This document shows positions 31,882 to 41,282 of a stretch of 64,000 nt of DNA, piece by piece (the first letter of the stretch is position 1; every line of letters starts with the position of its first letter). The stretch comes from Streptomyces sp. LUP30 (GTDB lineage Bacteria > Actinomycetota > Actinomycetes > Streptomycetales > Streptomycetaceae), in contig NZ_MJAJ01000036.1 of the NCBI RefSeq assembly GCF_001746365.1, forward strand, positions 9,238-73,237, in the 5' to 3' direction. The translations under genes were made by a program, and so were the position numbers. Below the pieces are notes generated by a model that was not told the origin of the DNA, searched no databases, and saw only the letters and a program-made list of their open reading frames with translations.

Positions 31882-32102
31882 GCCGCCGCACGAGGCGGAC
31901 GTGCCGCCGGGGACGCGGGACGGCACTCCCGGTACGGGAACGGCGCCCCCGGAGCGACCGTGCCGGATCCCCGGGGTGACCGTGCCGGGTCCCGGGTGAT
32001 CCGCGCCGATCGCCTTCCCTCCAGTCCGACCAGTCGGTACGTTCAGGGGGGTCCGGGCCGCACCGTCGCGGTCCGGACGTCCCGACCGCCCACGGAGGGC
32101 CC

Positions 32103-33269
32103 ATGTCCGAGCACGTGCCACAGGTCCACGGCCACTGCGACCCGCGGTTCGCCGCACTGCGCACCGCCTTCGAGGAGAACTTCCGGGACCGGGCCGAGCT
32201 CGGCGCCGCGGTGAGCGTGACGGTCGACGGCGTGACGGTGGCCGACCTGTGGGGCGGCTGGGCCGACCCGGCGCGCACCCGCGCGTGGGAGCGGGACACG
32301 CTGGTCAACGTGTGGTCCACGTCGAAGGGGCCCACGGCGCTGTGCGCGCACATCCTCGCCGACCGGGGACTGCTGGACTTCGACGCCCCGGTGGCCGCGT
32401 ACTGGCCGGAGTTCGCCGCCGCGGGCAAGGAGCGGGTGCTGGTGCGGCACCTGCTGTCCCACCGCGCCGGTCTGGCCGGGCTGCGCGAGCCGCACTCGCT
32501 CGAACAGCTCTACGACTGGGAGCTGACCACCGCGCGCCTCGCGGCCACCGAGCCCTGGTGGGAGCCGGGCACCCGGTCGGGCTACCACGCCCTGACCTTC
32601 GGCTTCCTCGTCGGGGAGGTCGTACGGCGGGTGTCGGGGCTGCGGCCGGGGGCCTTCCTGGAGCGGGAGGTGAGCGGTCCGCTGGGCGTCGACTTCACCA
32701 TCGGACTGGCGGAGAAGGAGGCCCACCGGGCGGCGGAGCTGGTGCATCCGCCGGCCGCCTCGGCGAGCGAACAGGCCGCGATGTTCAGCCGGCTCACCCC
32801 TGCGGCCATCGCCGCGCTGACCAACCCCCTGGCAGGCGCGGACGAGGCCAACTCACCCCGATGGCGGGCCGCGGAGATACCGGCCGCCAACGGTCACGGC
32901 ACGGCCCGGGCCGTGGCGGCGCTCTACGGCGTCTTCGCCGGCCGGGGCGCGTACGGCGGCCGGCGCGTCCTGTCCCCCGAGGGGGCCGAACGGGTGCGCG
33001 AGGGGCAGGGCGCCTGCCGGGACGTGGTCCTGGGGTCCGGGTTCGATCACGAGACGGAGATCGGGCTCGGGCTGTGGCTCAGCGGACCGAACGGATCGTA
33101 CGGGCCCAACCCGCGCGCTTTCGGTCACGACGGGTTCGGCGGCTCCTGCGGACTGGCCGACCCGGAGGCCGGGGTGTCGCTGGGGTACGTGATGAACCGG
33201 ATGGGGCCGCGCATCGCCGACGACCCGCGCAAGATGGCGCTGATCGAGGCCCTGTACGGCGCGCTGTGA
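32103..33269 (+). CDS. Beta-lactamase-fold serine hydrolase (EstB-like esterase)
   Basis: A 388-residue serine hydrolase of the class C beta-lactamase/esterase group. The S-x-x-K motif is S72-T-S-K75 in LVNVWSTSKGP, a Tyr-containing second motif is seen in RSGYHALTFGFLVGEVV (Tyr near 161), and HDGFGGSCGLADPEAGVSLGYVMNRMG is the third conserved block. No signal peptide. Members act on small esters rather than on cell-wall peptides. A short inverted repeat CCGAC/GTCGG lies at 32026-32037 in its promoter region and a terminator follows the gene. Confidence 0.9.
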   Translation: MSEHVPQVHGHCDPRFAALRTAFEENFRDRAELGAAVSVTVDGVTVADLWGGWADPARTRAWERDTLVNVWSTSKGPTALCAHILADRGLLDFDAPVAAYWPEFAAAGKERVLVRHLLSHRAGLAGLREPHSLEQLYDWELTTARLAATEPWWEPGTRSGYHALTFGFLVGEVVRRVSGLRPGAFLEREVSGPLGVDFTIGLAEKEAHRAAELVHPPAASASEQAAMFSRLTPAAIAALTNPLAGADEANSPRWRAAEIPAANGHGTARAVAALYGVFAGRGAYGGRRVLSPEGAERVREGQGACRDVVLGSGFDHETEIGLGLWLSGPNGSYGPNPRAFGHDGFGGSCGLADPEAGVSLGYVMNRMGPRIADDPRKMALIEALYGAL

Positions 33270-33316
33270 GCGCGGTCGCGGCGGGGGCCCGGTGCGGGGC
33301 GGAGGGGCGGATGCGG

Positions 33317-33350
33317 GGCGGACCGGTTTCGGCCGATCCGCCGGTCCGCC
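33317..33350 (+). terminator. Hairpin terminator after the serine hydrolase
   Basis: A perfect 10-bp inverted repeat (33317-33326 and 33341-33350) with a 14-nt loop lies about 48 bp after the stop codon. Confidence 0.7.
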
Positions 33351-33359
33351 CTTCCCTGC

Positions 33360-33371
33360 TGGTTTAGACCA
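33360..33371. promoter_or_regulatory. GntR/HutC operator (DasR-box-like) before gntR
   Basis: TGGTTTAGACCA differs at one base from the DasR core TGGTCTAGACCA and lies 66 bp upstream of a HutC-type GntR gene. It could be that regulator's own operator or a true DasR box. Confidence 0.65.
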
Positions 33372-33437
33372 ATGCTAGATCTGGTGGCGCACCGAGTCCG
33401 AACGGACACGGCACGTCACCGACAGGAGGCGCGCGGC

Positions 33438-34187
33438 ATGGCCCGCAGCACCATCCCCACCACCGACCACGTCCATCCGTACTCCGAGGATCGGCCGCTG
33501 TACTGGCGCATCGCGCAGAGGCTGCTCGGCGAACTGCGCGAGGGCACCCTCGCGCCCGGCGAACGGCTTCCCAGCGAAAGGAAGTTGGCCGCACACTTCG
33601 ACGTCAGCCGGGAGACCGTACGGCAGGCCCTGGAGGTCCTGCGCCGCGACGGGCTGGTGGAGACCGACCGGCGGGGCAGTCACGCGGCCCTGCCGGACGG
33701 GCCGCTCGGCACGGCGTCGTTCCTGGCCTTCCCCGTGGGCGCACGGCCCGCGGACGATCCCTCGGCGGTGGCCCGCGCCGCCGTCAGCTGGGAGGCGCCC
33801 CCACCCGGGCACGCCGAGGCGCTGGGGCTGGCTCCGCGTCGGCCGACGCTGGTGCACCGCTACGAGTCGGCCCGTGCCGACGGCCGGGGGCTGCGCACGG
33901 CCGTCACGTCCTTCTCCGCGGTGGCGCTGACCGAGGTCGAGGAACTGGCCCGCTACCGCGACCGCGCCGACGCCGCCCCGGAGCTGCGGCGGGCCTACGA
34001 CTGGATGCGGCGGGCCGGTCTCACCCTGCACCACCGCGATCTGATCACCCCACTCGACGACGCCCCCTCGATGCGGGTGACCCGGCAGGTGCACGACCAG
34101 TACGCGCGCCCCCTGGAGATCACCGATCTGGTGGTGGACGCCCGGCGGGAGGCGCTGGTCTACGCGTTCACGCTCCCGGCGGCGTGA
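33438..34187 (+). CDS. GntR family regulator, HutC subfamily
   Basis: A 249-residue regulator. The N-terminal winged helix is YWRIAQRLLGELREGTLAPGERLPSERKLAAHFDVSRETVRQALEVLRRDGLVETDRRGSHAALP (about 22-85), the classical GntR signature. The C-terminal 150 residues form a UTRA/HutC ligand domain (ALGLAPRRPTLVHRYESARADGRGLRTAVTSF, DAPSMRVTRQVHDQYARPLEITDLVVDARREALVYAF). GGAGG precedes the ATG at 33438. A nearly perfect TGGTCTAGACCA-type palindrome sits in its promoter. The stop region overlaps the end of the convergent methyltransferase by 20 bp. The effector and other targets are unknown. Confidence 0.93.
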   Translation: MARSTIPTTDHVHPYSEDRPLYWRIAQRLLGELREGTLAPGERLPSERKLAAHFDVSRETVRQALEVLRRDGLVETDRRGSHAALPDGPLGTASFLAFPVGARPADDPSAVARAAVSWEAPPPGHAEALGLAPRRPTLVHRYESARADGRGLRTAVTSFSAVALTEVEELARYRDRADAAPELRRAYDWMRRAGLTLHHRDLITPLDDAPSMRVTRQVHDQYARPLEITDLVVDARREALVYAFTLPAA

Positions 34188-34941
34188 CGTCTGCGACCTC
34201 GCCGTCACCGTCGCCGTCGGGCATCCGCAGGGCCTCGACCATCCGCACCCGCGGGCTGCCGTCTCCCCTCGCGCCGAACTCGGGCAGGGCGCGAAGGGCC
34301 ACGGAGAACCCGGCGTCCTCCAGGGCGCGCCGCACCTCGCCGAGCCGGAAGGCCCGGTAGTACATCACGAACGGAGGCCGCCACACGGCGTTGCGCACAC
34401 GCATCGCCGCATCGAAGCCCAGGAGCATCCAGAAAGCCGGGGAGGACGGCCGCGGCGGCGCGAGGACGGGGAAGGCGAAGCGCCCCCCGGGTCGCAGCGC
34501 GCCGTGCACCTGGGCGAACAGGCCCGGCAGCTCGCGGGGCAGGAAGTGGCCGAACGCCCCGAAGCTCACGACGAGGTCGAAGGCGGCCGTGAACGGCAGG
34601 GCCCGCACGTCCGCCCGTACCCAGGACACCCGCGGGCCCGGCGCGGGTGTCCGCCCGCGTGCCACGTCGAGCATGCCCGCGCTGAAGTCGACACCGGTCA
34701 CGCTGGTGCGGCACACCGTGGCCAGGACGTCGGCCCCGGCGCCCGTGCCGCAGCACAGGTCGAGGCCGTCGTCGTACGGGCCGGACTCCTTCAGGGCCGA
34801 GGCGACCGCGTCCAGGACGGAGTCGGGGGTGCGGAAGGGCGTGTGATCGAACTTCGGCGCCAGGAGGTCGTAGCCGTGCTCGACGGACGACAGGGCCTGG
34901 ACGGCGAGTTCGCGCAGGGTGGGGCCTTCGGGGCTGAACAT
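34168..34941 (-). CDS. SAM-dependent class I methyltransferase
   Basis: A 257-residue methyltransferase. Motif I is DDGLDLCCGTGAGADVLATVCRTSVTGVDFSAGMLDVARGR (about 55-95), motif II/III RADVRALPFTAAFDLVVSFGAFGHFLP, and post III HGALRPGGRFAFPVLAPPRP, all of the UbiE/Methyltransf_25 type. The C-terminal part (FWMLLGFDAAMRVRNAVWRPPFVMYYRAFRLGEVRRALEDAGFSV) is helical and may define the small-molecule substrate. It begins 5 bp after the PadR stop on the same strand, so the two are one operon and PadR may control this methyltransferase. Confidence 0.9.
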   Translation of the reverse strand: MFSPEGPTLRELAVQALSSVEHGYDLLAPKFDHTPFRTPDSVLDAVASALKESGPYDDGLDLCCGTGAGADVLATVCRTSVTGVDFSAGMLDVARGRTPAPGPRVSWVRADVRALPFTAAFDLVVSFGAFGHFLPRELPGLFAQVHGALRPGGRFAFPVLAPPRPSSPAFWMLLGFDAAMRVRNAVWRPPFVMYYRAFRLGEVRRALEDAGFSVALRALPEFGARGDGSPRVRMVEALRMPDGDGDGEVADVTPPGA

Positions 34942-34946
34942 CGGTG

Positions 34947-35510
34947 TCAGCCTACGGCGGTGCGCCGCCGCAGGAGCGCCAGGGCCTGCTCGCACCAGCG
35001 CAGGTTGCCCTCCTCGAAGGCGATGCCGCCCATCAGGGTCAGATAGGGGCCGATCCGGTCGGCCCCGACCAGGTACTCGTCCTCGCTGCGCCCGTCGAGC
35101 AGGCGCTCGCGCAGTCGCTCGTAGCGGTCGAGCTTGCCGCGCGCCCAGGTCCGCCGCTCCTCGATCAGCGCACGCGCGGCCTCGGGATCGCCGGCGTCCA
35201 ACGCCTGGATCTTGACGAGGAGCTCGTCCCGGACGGCGGTGGGCCTGCGCGGCGGGGTCACGGCGAAGGAGCTCAGGTCCTCCCGGCCCGCCTCGGTGAG
35301 GGTGAACATCCGCTTGTTGGGGCGGCGTTCCTGCTGCACCACCCGCGCCTCGATCAGGCCGTCCTGCGCGAGGCGCTCCAGTTCGCGGTAGAGCTGCTGC
35401 GGGGTGGCGGGCCAGAAGTTCGCGAGGGAGACGTCGAACGCCTTCGCCAGCTCGTAGCCCGAGGCCTCGCCCTCCAGCAGGGCGGCCAGCACGGCGTACT
35501 TGAGGGACAT
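34947..35510 (-). CDS. PadR family transcriptional regulator
   Basis: A 187-residue PadR regulator. SLKYAVLAALLEGEASGYELAKAFDVSLANFWPATPQQLYRELERLAQDGLIEARVVQQERRPNKRMFTLTEAGREDLSSF is the full winged helix, and the C-terminal half is the helical dimer domain (RDELLVKIQALDAGDPEAARALIEERRTWARGKLDRYERLRE). The ATG at 35510 is the family start. It is divergent from an NTF2-like gene, and a perfect 8+8 bp palindrome covers its -10 box, so it likely represses itself and that neighbour. The methyltransferase follows in the same transcript. Confidence 0.93.
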   Translation of the reverse strand: MSLKYAVLAALLEGEASGYELAKAFDVSLANFWPATPQQLYRELERLAQDGLIEARVVQQERRPNKRMFTLTEAGREDLSSFAVTPPRRPTAVRDELLVKIQALDAGDPEAARALIEERRTWARGKLDRYERLRERLLDGRSEDEYLVGADRIGPYLTLMGGIAFEEGNLRWCEQALALLRRRTAVG

Positions 35511-35525
35511 GTGGACACGGTAACA

Positions 35526-35560
35526 GCGGATGATTATTCTCATCCGCACCTACTCAACAA
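35526..35560. promoter_or_regulatory. padR promoter with overlapping palindromic operator
   Basis: On the minus strand TTGTTG (35555-35560) and AATAAT (35533-35538) form a sigma-70-like promoter with 16-bp spacing. GCGGATGA (35526-35533) and TCATCCGC (35540-35547) make a perfect inverted repeat with a 6-bp centre directly over the -10 box. The NTF2-like gene starts 40 bp to the right. Confidence 0.75.
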
Positions 35561-35587
35561 ATTTACTGTCCACGATGGGGTGATCCG

Positions 35588-35995
35588 ATGCGCGCGTTCC
35601 GTGAGGCGGTCGAGGCCGGCGATCTCGACGCCGTCGAGGCGCTGCTGGCCGACGACGTGGTGTTCACCAGTCCGGTCGTGTTCAAGCCCTACCCGGGCAA
35701 GGCGATCACCGCCTCCATCCTGCGCGCGGTGTCGCAGGTGTTCGAGGACTTCCGGTACGAGCGGGAGCTCGACGGGGGCGACGGCCGCGACCACGCGCTG
35801 GTGTTCACGGCCCGGGTGGGCGAGCGGCAGTTGTCGGGCTGCGACTTCATCCACCTCGACGAGAGCGGGCTCATCGACGAACTGACCGTCATGGTGCGCC
35901 CCATGTCGGGCGCGCAGGCGCTCGCGGCGGCGATGGGCGCGCGCTTCGACGAGATCGCGAAGGAGGCGGAGGCCCGGTCGGCCTCCGCCTCCTGA
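35588..35995 (+). CDS. NTF2-like / SnoaL-like small protein
   Basis: A 135-residue single-domain protein of the NTF2-like superfamily. FREAVEAGDLDAVEALLADDVVFTSPVVFKPYPGKAITASILRAVSQVFEDFRYEREL is the characteristic alpha-helix plus curved sheet opening, and HALVFTARVGERQLSGCDFIHLDESGLIDELTVMVRPMSGAQALAAAMG the closing strands. Members are small isomerases, cyclases or ligand binders; no catalytic pair can be assigned. The gene is short-spaced and divergent from padR, and their common palindrome suggests joint control. Confidence 0.9.
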   Translation: MRAFREAVEAGDLDAVEALLADDVVFTSPVVFKPYPGKAITASILRAVSQVFEDFRYERELDGGDGRDHALVFTARVGERQLSGCDFIHLDESGLIDELTVMVRPMSGAQALAAAMGARFDEIAKEAEARSASAS

Positions 35996-36049
35996 CTCCG
36001 GTCCCACAGGACCGCTCAGGACGCTCAGCACCACCTCAGGAGCAGGTGT

Positions 36050-36949
36050 TCAGCCCCGCAGGTCACGCAGGGTCGCCCTGGTGTCCGTCTTCAGCCAGGC
36101 CGAGACCTCGGCGAGCTTCGGCGGATCGGTGTCGGTGTCGTACGAGGTGTAGTAGGCGCTGTAGCTCATGGTGTAGGTGACCCAGCCGTCCCGGACGGCG
36201 AGCGTGGCGTAGAGCGAACCGCTCGTCGAGCCGGTGGTGGTGTCGTCGCTGACGAGGTAGGCCTCGTCGCCGATGCCCGAGATGCTCTCCACGTCGTAAC
36301 CCTTGTGGCTGTCGCCGTAGTTCTTCCAGGAGGCGGTGAACTCCGGTGCCGGGTCGGTCTTCTTGTGCAGGTCGAGCTGGGTGTAGAGGTAGGCGTCCGA
36401 ATAGCTCGAACCGGACTTCTTCAGGCTGATGTTGCACAGGCCCTCGTCGAGGGCGTCGTCCTTGATGCCGTTGTGGCTCGGGGCGCTGTCCTCGGCCGTG
36501 TACTCCGCCTTGAACGAGGAGTAGTCGGTGGAGGTGCACAGGTTGGTCGGCGCCGCGTAGCCGCGCAGGTCCGCGTCGGCGCCGGACGCGGTCAGGAAGA
36601 CTCCGGCCGCCCACGCGGCCGACGCCACCACCGCGCCGACCACGGCCCACAGGACCGCCCGTCCGGCGCCGCCGCCCCCCGTGGGCGACGGACCGACGAC
36701 GGGGTACGGGGCCGGCTGGGCGTAGGGGTTGCCCGGCTGGGGCTGGACGGGTCGGCCTATCAGCGTGGGCTGCGCATAGACGCTCTGCGGACCGGTCTGG
36801 GTCGCTTGCGCCGCCGGCGGGAAACCCATCGGCCCGCCGGGGGCCGGCGACTGCGGATTCGGATAGGGGTACGCGCTCGGCTGGGCCGGCGCCCCGGACG
36901 ACTGCTCCGGCTGCTCCGGCTGCTGCGGAGACTGAGGCGGCGTGGACAT
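36050..36949 (-). CDS. Pro-rich single-TM hypothetical protein
   Basis: A 299-residue membrane protein common in Streptomyces. Residues 1-95 are a cytoplasmic Pro/Gln/Tyr-rich tail (QSPQQPEQPEQ, YPNPQSPAPGGP, GNPYAQPAPYPVVGP). One membrane helix follows (AVLWAVVGAVVASAAWAAGVFLTA, about 98-121). The outer domain (122-299) has two Cys (NLCTST, GLCNIS) and a beta-rich fold (DGWVTYTMSYSAYYTSYDTDTDPPKL). I know no function; the layout resembles serine/threonine-kinase-associated sensor or DUF3558-like lipoproteins. Confidence 0.8.
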   Translation of the reverse strand: MSTPPQSPQQPEQPEQSSGAPAQPSAYPYPNPQSPAPGGPMGFPPAAQATQTGPQSVYAQPTLIGRPVQPQPGNPYAQPAPYPVVGPSPTGGGGAGRAVLWAVVGAVVASAAWAAGVFLTASGADADLRGYAAPTNLCTSTDYSSFKAEYTAEDSAPSHNGIKDDALDEGLCNISLKKSGSSYSDAYLYTQLDLHKKTDPAPEFTASWKNYGDSHKGYDVESISGIGDEAYLVSDDTTTGSTSGSLYATLAVRDGWVTYTMSYSAYYTSYDTDTDPPKLAEVSAWLKTDTRATLRDLRG

Positions 36950-37384
36950 GACGTGAAGATAATGCAGGTATGGCGGTCAAGTCCGCTGCCGTCATGGATC
37001 GTTACTCTCTGGGGATATCTGCGATGAACCTGGCACAAGCCGGGTTGCTCACCTCTCCTCCGGGGCCGGCCCCACCGCCCACGACACCCCCCGCACCTCC
37101 CGCCGGGCGTACGAGGTCTCCGTCGCGGCCGATTGCTGTGCTACAGTGCGATTGGCACTTGTGTACGCCCCCTCCTGGGCGCCGGTGCCGGTCTCTCGAA
37201 TCGCCGCCTCGTCACCCGCCGTCTCCGGCCGGTGCAGCGGCTTTCCCGCACCACCGCCCACGGCTCGACTTCGCCGTGCCGCGGTGCCGTTCCCGCCGCC
37301 CGAGGCGCGCAGTGCGCCCTCCCTCCGCGGCTGCCCCCCCCTTCGCATGCCTCATGCCTTCCGTCCGTGAAAGGACCGCCCCCC
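36950..37384. other. Intergenic region and leader of the rho paralogue
   Basis: A 435-bp gap with divergent promoters and no gene that I can support. A plausible -10 box, TACAGT at 37142-37147, would give the rho-like gene a leader of about 230 nt. The leader is C-rich with few G runs (for example the long stretch of C and T around 37320-37345), a composition that could favour Rho loading and autoregulation. Confidence 0.4.
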
Positions 37385-38524
<1,140 letters not shown>

Positions 38525-38721
38525 CCACTCGCCGGCCACCGCCGGACGGCCGGTGCGGCAGCCTCGCCGGACGGCCGCCGGAGGGTGCGGACCAGAGCCG
38601 GAGGGCAGCGGCGCGCGGCCGGGGACAACGGGCCGCCGGCCGTGCGGCATCCGGGTGCTCGCGCGGGCCCGTCCGGCACGGGCAGCGCGGGGAAGCCGCC
38701 ATCGGTTCCTACGTTGATCAT

Positions 38722-40020
38722 ATGACGATCGGATTCTCTTCCCGGGCCGCATCGACGGCCTGCGCGTTCTGTGTGGCCGGCGTCCTCGCCCTCGGGCCCG
38801 CCGCGGCCGCCGCCCCGGCCGACACGGACCCGGGGCATCCCGGCGCACCGGGCGAAGCCCGCGCACCGGGCATGACGGTCCCTGCGCCGTCGCTGCTGTA
38901 CCGGTCCGGCATCCAGGTCAGGCCGCATCGCGGCGCCCCCGAGGTCCCGGACGTCTCCGCCCTGTCGTGGCTGGTGTCCGACGCCGAGACCGGCGAGGTG
39001 CTCGCCGCGTCGAACGCGCACCGGGGACTGCCCCCCGCCAGCACGCTGAAGACCCTCTTCGCCCTGACCGTGCTGCCGGTGCTGCCCGGCGAGCTCCGGC
39101 ACCGGGTGAGCGCGGAGGAACTCATGGGCATCGGGCCCGGCAGCAGCCTCGTCGGGGTCGCCGAAGGCCACACGTACCGGATCGCCGACCTGTGGCGAGG
39201 TGTGTTCCTCAACTCCGGCAACGACGCCGTGCACGTCCTGGCGTCGCTCAGCGGCGGCTGGCACACCACCGCCGTCCGGATGCAGGCCGAGGCACGGTCC
39301 CTGGGCGCGCTGGACACCCATGTGCGGTCGCCCGACGGCTACGACGCCCCCGGCCAGGTGTCGTCCGCCTACGACCTGGCGGTCTTCGGGCGGGAGGGGC
39401 TGCGCAACCCCGACTTCGCGCGGTACTGCGCGACCGCGGAGGCGGAGTTCCCCGGGGACGGAGGCGGGTCCTACGGCATCGCCAACACCAACCGGCTGCT
39501 CACCGGGGCGAACGGCGTCGAGCCGTACCCGGGACTGATCGGGATCAAGAACGGCTACACCAGCAACGCCGGCAACACCCTGGTCGCCGCCGCGCGTCGG
39601 GGCGGGCGCACCCTCGTCGTGACGGTGATGAACCCTCAGGCGGGCGGCGGGTTCACCGTCTACGAGGAGGCGCGGGAGCTGCTCGACTGGGGCTTCGCGG
39701 CAGCCGGACGGGTCGATCCGGTCGGCTCGCTGGACGCGCTGCGGGCCCGCCCGCGCACCCACCCACGGTCCGGACCGCAGGCGGCGCCCTCCTCGCCCTC
39801 CGGACCAGGGCTCGGGCCGTCCACACCGTCCACGCCGTCCCTCGCACCGTCGAAGCGGTCCGCGCCGCCGCCCACAGTGGCGACCGCGGCGACGGTCCGG
39901 GCCGACGTCGGCGACGTCGGCTGGTCGGAGGCGGCGCTCATCATGGGGGCCGCCGCACTGGGCGGAGCCGCCGTGGCGCTGGTGCTGCGGTTCGCGGGCC
40001 GCGGATCCCGGGGAAGGTGA
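38722..40020 (+). CDS. D-alanyl-D-alanine carboxypeptidase (S11 family)
   Basis: A 432-residue exported penicillin-binding protein of family S11, which trims the terminal D-Ala from peptidoglycan stem peptides. Signal peptide about residues 1-31; catalytic S107-T-L-K110 in PPASTLKTLFALT; S-G-N motif in FLNSGNDAVHVLA (about 165); and the third motif reads IKNGYTSNAGNT (about 274), K-N-G in place of K-T-G. After a Pro/Ser-rich linker (340-395) a C-terminal membrane helix (AALIMGAAALGGAAVALVLRFAG) anchors it. The last 361 bp overlap the antisense GT87 gene. Confidence 0.92.
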   Translation: MTIGFSSRAASTACAFCVAGVLALGPAAAAAPADTDPGHPGAPGEARAPGMTVPAPSLLYRSGIQVRPHRGAPEVPDVSALSWLVSDAETGEVLAASNAHRGLPPASTLKTLFALTVLPVLPGELRHRVSAEELMGIGPGSSLVGVAEGHTYRIADLWRGVFLNSGNDAVHVLASLSGGWHTTAVRMQAEARSLGALDTHVRSPDGYDAPGQVSSAYDLAVFGREGLRNPDFARYCATAEAEFPGDGGGSYGIANTNRLLTGANGVEPYPGLIGIKNGYTSNAGNTLVAAARRGGRTLVVTVMNPQAGGGFTVYEEARELLDWGFAAAGRVDPVGSLDALRARPRTHPRSGPQAAPSSPSGPGLGPSTPSTPSLAPSKRSAPPPTVATAATVRADVGDVGWSEAALIMGAAALGGAAVALVLRFAGRGSRGR

Positions 40021-41282
40021 CCGACGGGCAGCCACACCAGCAGGCCGAGCGTGATCCAGGTGTAGGCGTTGGCGCCGAGGAAGCCGCCGACGCCGGACGC
40101 GCCGTCGAACCACAGCCACACCACGCTGGTGCACAGCACCGCGTACAGGGCGCCGGCGACACGCGGGCGCCCCGCGCGGATCAGCACGGCGAAGGACGGC
40201 AGCAGCCAGACCAGGTGGTGCACCCAGGTCACGGGACTGACCAGGCAGGCGGTGAGGCCGGTGAGGGCGAAGGCCGCCTGTCCGTCGCCCGCGTCCCACG
40301 CCCGCCGGGATCGCCACGCCCACCCGCACAGCACCAGCACGACCAGCGCCGCCCACACGGCCCGGCTCTCCACGCCCAGCCGGGCCAGCACCCCCTGAAG
40401 GGACTGGTTCGAGACGTAGTCGAGCCGGCCCACACGGGTCGTGTCCCACAGGGCCCGCGTCCAGTAGAAGCGCGAGGCGTCGGGGGCGACCAGCGCGGCG
40501 AACGCCGTCGCGCCGGCCGCCACGACGGTGGCCGATGCGGCCGCCCGTCGGCGGCGGGCGATGAGCAGCAGGCCGATGAAGAGCGCGGGCGTGAGCTTGA
40601 CCGCCGCGGCCAGCCCGATGCCGGTTCCCGCCCACCGCGACCAGCCGGACCGGCGCGACCACCGAAGCTGCTCGAACCGTCGGACCCGATGGGGCGGGCC
40701 GTGCCGACGGGCCGGCCCATGAGCTCGAGGCCGGCGGGACGGGCGGGGCGAGCCGGACACCGGCGGACCGGACGACGGCGGACCGGACGCCAGCAGCCGG
40801 GCGTCGGCCAGGACGAGGGCCAGCAGCAGGAGGTTGACCTGGCCGAAGCTGATGGTGTCGCGCAGCGGTTCGAACAGGGTCAGCGCGCAGGCCGCGAGGC
40901 CGGCGCCGTACCAGCCGTGGCGCCGCCACCCGGGCCCGGCCAGCACCCGCACGACGAAGACCAGTGCCGCCAGGTTGAGCAGCAGGGCGGTCACGATCGC
41001 GGTGCGCAGGCCGAGCAGGGCCATGGGCGACATCACGACGGCCGCGAACGGAGGGTAGGTGAAGCCGTACGGCGTGCCCGGCACCAGGTAGTCGTAGACC
41101 CGGCCGCCGTCGTGGAGCCAGCTGTTGACGGTGCCGTAGTAGACGCGCAGGTCGAACCAGTCCCGCAGCAGCGGCACCGTGGCGGTGAAGACCGTGACGG
41201 CTAGGGCCAGGACGAGCACCAGCAGCAGCCGGCCGCGGTCGGTGCGCGGTGCCCGCAGGGCGGGGACGTTCCTCGGTGTCAT
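39660..41282 (-). CDS. GT87 family polyprenol-phosphate mannosyltransferase
   Basis: An up to 540-residue integral membrane glycosyltransferase with a GT-C fold. About nine to ten hydrophobic segments are seen, TM1 being LLLVLVLALAVTVFTATVPLL and the outer loop after it holding the acidic DWFDLRVYYGTVNSWLHDGGRVYDYLVPG expected of GT87. VHHLVWLLPSFAVL and SFGQVNLLLLALVLADARLL are family-like. It would use a lipid-linked sugar at the outer face of the membrane. The core ends near LLVWLPVGHLPRDPRPANRST; the remaining 110 residues are low-complexity because the frame runs antisense through the carboxypeptidase gene. Its ATG overlaps the stop of the MptB-like gene. Confidence 0.85.
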   Translation of the reverse strand: MTPRNVPALRAPRTDRGRLLLVLVLALAVTVFTATVPLLRDWFDLRVYYGTVNSWLHDGGRVYDYLVPGTPYGFTYPPFAAVVMSPMALLGLRTAIVTALLLNLAALVFVVRVLAGPGWRRHGWYGAGLAACALTLFEPLRDTISFGQVNLLLLALVLADARLLASGPPSSGPPVSGSPRPSRRPRAHGPARRHGPPHRVRRFEQLRWSRRSGWSRWAGTGIGLAAAVKLTPALFIGLLLIARRRRAAASATVVAAGATAFAALVAPDASRFYWTRALWDTTRVGRLDYVSNQSLQGVLARLGVESRAVWAALVVLVLCGWAWRSRRAWDAGDGQAAFALTGLTACLVSPVTWVHHLVWLLPSFAVLIRAGRPRVAGALYAVLCTSVVWLWFDGASGVGGFLGANAYTWITLGLLVWLPVGHLPRDPRPANRSTSATAAPPSAAAPMMSAASDQPTSPTSARTVAAVATVGGGADRFDGARDGVDGVDGPSPGPEGEEGAACGPDRGWVRGRARSASSEPTGSTRPAAAKPQSSSSRASS

